The notes under the pieces were generated by a model, which saw nothing but the letters and a program-made list of their open reading frames with translations, did no database searches and was not told where the DNA came from. Shown here in pieces: positions 40,515 to 42,763 of a DNA stretch of 42,763 bases; the stretch's first letter is position 1; each line of letters starts with the position of its first letter. The stretch is taken from positions 14,824-57,586 of the forward strand of contig NZ_VMQS01000007.1 of NCBI RefSeq assembly GCF_007625055.1, given 5' to 3'. The position numbers and the translations under genes were made by a program. The stretch is from Halomonas sp. GTDB taxonomy: Bacteria > Pseudomonadota > Gammaproteobacteria > Pseudomonadales > Halomonadaceae.

Positions 40515-41828
40515 TTGGATACACGCTTCCCCTTTGTTGACTGGTTTCGCAATGCATCGCCGTACATCAATGCCCACCGCGGGCGAACCTTCGTCATCCT
40601 GATGGAAGGCGAAGCAATTGCGTCACAGCGCGGCGAACAGCTGATTCAGGATCTGGCGCTGCTGCATTCGCTCGGCGTTCGTCTGGTGGTGGTGTTCGGT
40701 ATCCGTCCTCAGGTACAGGCGGCCCTGCAGAAAGCCGGGGTGGCGCCGCGTCTGGTGGCAGGGCGCTGGGTGGCTGACAGCGCCGTGATGGCTCAGGTGG
40801 AGCAGGTAGCGTCTCATCAACGCCTATGGCTGGAAGCGCGCCTTTCGCTGGGGTTGCCGAGTACGCCCCTGCATGGGGTCGATCTGAGTGTGATTTCCGG
40901 CAACCTGGTCACGGCAAAGCCGCTGGGGGTGCGTGAGGGGGTCGATTTTGATCGCAGCGGTGAAGTGCGTCGCGTACGCGCCGGGGCCATAGAAGGGCTG
41001 CTCGAAAAGGGATCCGTGGTGCTTCTGCCGCCACTGGGCTTTTCCAGCACTGGCGAGGTGTTCGATCTGGATGCCGCTGATGTGGCTCATCATGCGGCGG
41101 TGGCGCTGAACGCTGACAAGCTGATCCTGCTGGGAGAATCGGAAGGTTTGGCTAACGAGCAAGGTGCCCTGCTGCGCCAGCTAAGCCCGGACGAAGCAGA
41201 ACCACGCCTGGCGGCGGCCGAGCAGGGCGGCGAGTTGGCACGCCACCTGCAAGCTGCCTGCTCAGCGGCCAGGGAAGGCGTGGCGCGTACTCACCTGCTG
41301 TGCTGGCGCAACCATGATGCGCTGCTGGGGGAGCTGTTTACCCGCGATGGCGTCGGTACCATGATCACCGAGCATCGCTACGAACAGCTACGCCCGGCGA
41401 CTCTGAGTGATATCGCTGGGCTGCTGGATCTTTTGGAGCCTCTTGAACGCCGCGGCATGCTGGTGGCACGATCCCGGGAACGCCTGGAGCATGAGATTGA
41501 TGACTATCTGGTGATCGAGCGTGACGGCATGGTGATCGGCTGTGCGGCTCTGCACGTCTTTGCCCAGGCGGATATCGCCGAACTGGCCTGTGTGGCCGTG
41601 CATACCAGCTACCAGGGCGGCGAGCGCGGTGAACGGCTGGTACAAGCCATTGAGCAGCGTGCGCATCGCCTCGGCGTGGGCGCCATCTTTGTGCTCACCA
41701 CCCATACGGCTCACTGGTTTGCGGAGCGTGGCTTTGCGTCGGCCAGTATTGATGATCTGCCGTTGCTCAAACGTGAAACCTACAATCAGGCGCGTAAGTC
41801 CAAGGTGCTGATCAAGGCACTTGCTTGA
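40515..41828 (+). CDS. argA: Amino-acid N-acetyltransferase (N-acetylglutamate synthase) ArgA
   Basis: First step of arginine synthesis, glutamate plus acetyl-CoA to N-acetylglutamate; 437 residues. The N-terminal amino-acid-kinase-like domain (FVDWFRNASPYINAHRGRTFVILMEGEA onward) binds arginine for feedback inhibition. The C-terminal GNAT domain runs from about 290, with the acetyl-CoA loop in VAVHTSYQGGERGERLVQAIEQRA and FAERGF near 398. The start is a TTG at 40515 with GGAG at 40503-40506, 8 bases upstream. It is monocistronic between the pit terminator and the next gene. Confidence 0.95.
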   Translation: MDTRFPFVDWFRNASPYINAHRGRTFVILMEGEAIASQRGEQLIQDLALLHSLGVRLVVVFGIRPQVQAALQKAGVAPRLVAGRWVADSAVMAQVEQVASHQRLWLEARLSLGLPSTPLHGVDLSVISGNLVTAKPLGVREGVDFDRSGEVRRVRAGAIEGLLEKGSVVLLPPLGFSSTGEVFDLDAADVAHHAAVALNADKLILLGESEGLANEQGALLRQLSPDEAEPRLAAAEQGGELARHLQAACSAAREGVARTHLLCWRNHDALLGELFTRDGVGTMITEHRYEQLRPATLSDIAGLLDLLEPLERRGMLVARSRERLEHEIDDYLVIERDGMVIGCAALHVFAQADIAELACVAVHTSYQGGERGERLVQAIEQRAHRLGVGAIFVLTTHTAHWFAERGFASASIDDLPLLKRETYNQARKSKVLIKALA

Positions 41829-41877
41829 CTGTCCAGATTCAATAGCTCCTTTTCCCCGCAGCGAGTGTATAAGTGCC

Positions 41878-42763
41878 ATGTCTGATGACGGATTATCGCT
41901 AGGTTGGCAGCGTATCAATGGATGCCCTTATGACATTGGCCTGGCATTGGGTAGAGCCGGGCGAGACGCGGTCCATCGTCATCTGTTACCCAGTCCCATC
42001 TGGGCGGAGGTGACCGCGCCGTGTCATCGTGAGGCCGTGGCCAACATGGCCGCTAACACTCAGCATTATTTCCCGGCGGTCTGGGAAGAACTAGAGGGTT
42101 TGGCAGACGGCTTGGCGTTGCCTTTCCAGGCAGTATTTGCCTGGAACTGCCGAGGCGATCTGCTGCCCCATGTGCCGGATGGCTGTACCACATTGGCAAT
42201 TCCCGGTGATAATCCGCTGATAGCACATAACGAAGACGGCCTGCCGTTTTTCAGCGGGCACTGCTTTATCGCCGAGGTAAACCCTGAACAGGCCAATGGG
42301 TTTATGGCCTTCTGTTATCCCGGCTCGATACCTGGCCACACGCTGGCCATCACCCGCCAGGGCTGGGTTCAGGCGGTCAACAACCTGCGCCTGCATGACG
42401 TGGTGCCCCAAATGCCACGCATGGTGCTGGGTCGCGCCGCTCTGTATGAAAGCTCTATTGCCGAGGTCATCGCCCTGCTGGAGCAGCACCCCGAATGTGG
42501 TGGATTTCATTTCTCACTGGCTGAAAGGGGCCGGGCTGAGGTGATCAGCGTCGAGTTCGGGGCAGGCACCCTGGCAAAGCGGGCTCTGACTGCGCCTGCG
42601 GTACATGCCAATCATGCGCTTTTTCAGCCCCAGGGAGTCGCTGCCCAGTCGATCACGGCATCCTCCCGTGACCGCCAGCAACGCGGCGAGCAGTTATTAG
42701 CCGCCGGTGAGCAGGCGCCTCTGGCGATTCTTCACGATCAACAGGGGGATGGCCTGCCCATCC
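41878..42763 (+). CDS. C45-family autoproteolytic acyltransferase/hydrolase, 3' end outside window
   Basis: The frame is open from ATG 41878 to the window edge (295 codons) with no stop. It reads like the acyl-CoA:6-aminopenicillanate acyltransferase (peptidase C45) family of Ntn hydrolases. HNEDG (in NPLIAHNEDGLPFF near residues 113-126) and the preceding DGCTTLAIPG, whose Gly-Cys pair near 101-102 would be the self-cleavage site making Cys the N-terminal nucleophile, are characteristic. WQRINGCPYDIGLALGRAGRD at the start is also typical (substrate-binding alpha chain). No strong ribosome-binding site is seen. Substrate unknown; beta-lactam specificity is not implied. Confidence 0.8.
   Translation, partial: MSDDGLSLGWQRINGCPYDIGLALGRAGRDAVHRHLLPSPIWAEVTAPCHREAVANMAANTQHYFPAVWEELEGLADGLALPFQAVFAWNCRGDLLPHVPDGCTTLAIPGDNPLIAHNEDGLPFFSGHCFIAEVNPEQANGFMAFCYPGSIPGHTLAITRQGWVQAVNNLRLHDVVPQMPRMVLGRAALYESSIAEVIALLEQHPECGGFHFSLAERGRAEVISVEFGAGTLAKRALTAPAVHANHALFQPQGVAAQSITASSRDRQQRGEQLLAAGEQAPLAILHDQQGDGLPI

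Overview
The window is about 43 kb of gene-dense chromosome from a gammaproteobacterium. Gene order and protein character fit the Halomonadaceae (Halomonas-like). The block pncC-recA-recX-alaS-lysC-csrA-tRNA-Ser-tRNA-Arg is the arrangement known from Pseudomonas and, without lysC, from E. coli. An oadGAB sodium-pumping decarboxylase, a complete System I ccm operon and the smc-zipA-ligA block also fit. This assignment rests on synteny and recognised protein families, not on a database search.

Layout. 1-3.3 kb: the tail of an upstream unit (terminator only), then fdxA and mutS on the minus strand. 3.4-10.1 kb: pncC, an SOS-regulated recA with recX, alaS, lysC and csrA, separated by terminators. 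10.3-10.9 kb: a tRNA operon (Ser-GCU and two identical Arg-ACG genes), its terminator, and a second orphan terminator that may end a small RNA. 10.9-15.7 kb: dusC facing away from oadG-oadA-oadB. 15.7-16.9 kb: a two-gene minus-strand unit, a UmuD/LexA-like protein translationally coupled to a YigZ/IMPACT protein, behind two SOS-box-like repeats. 17.0-24.3 kb: ccmABCDEFGHI for cytochrome c maturation. 24.3-32.2 kb: smc, an AT-rich gap, a very long zipA, ligA and a YheU-family gene. 32.2-36.4 kb: mnmC and yciI (minus), then rnm-like and yciO-like genes (plus), with a cluster of DnaA-box matches. 36.4-40.4 kb: a voltage-gated K+ channel with a zinc ribbon and a CYTH triphosphatase (minus), divergent from a DUF47/PiT phosphate-transport pair. 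40.5 kb to the end: argA and the 5' part of a C45-family hydrolase cut by the window edge.

Most of the window is conserved housekeeping sequence. The least ordinary element is the 16.4-16.9 kb unit. Its S24-type protein has arginine where the catalytic serine should be, its promoter carries two tandem LexA-box-like repeats, and its stop codon overlaps the start of the downstream YigZ gene. Other points of interest are a DnaA-box cluster around 33.7-35.1 kb, a possible small RNA at about 10.8 kb, a possible 33-residue membrane peptide at 27.9 kb, and the large charged linker of ZipA.
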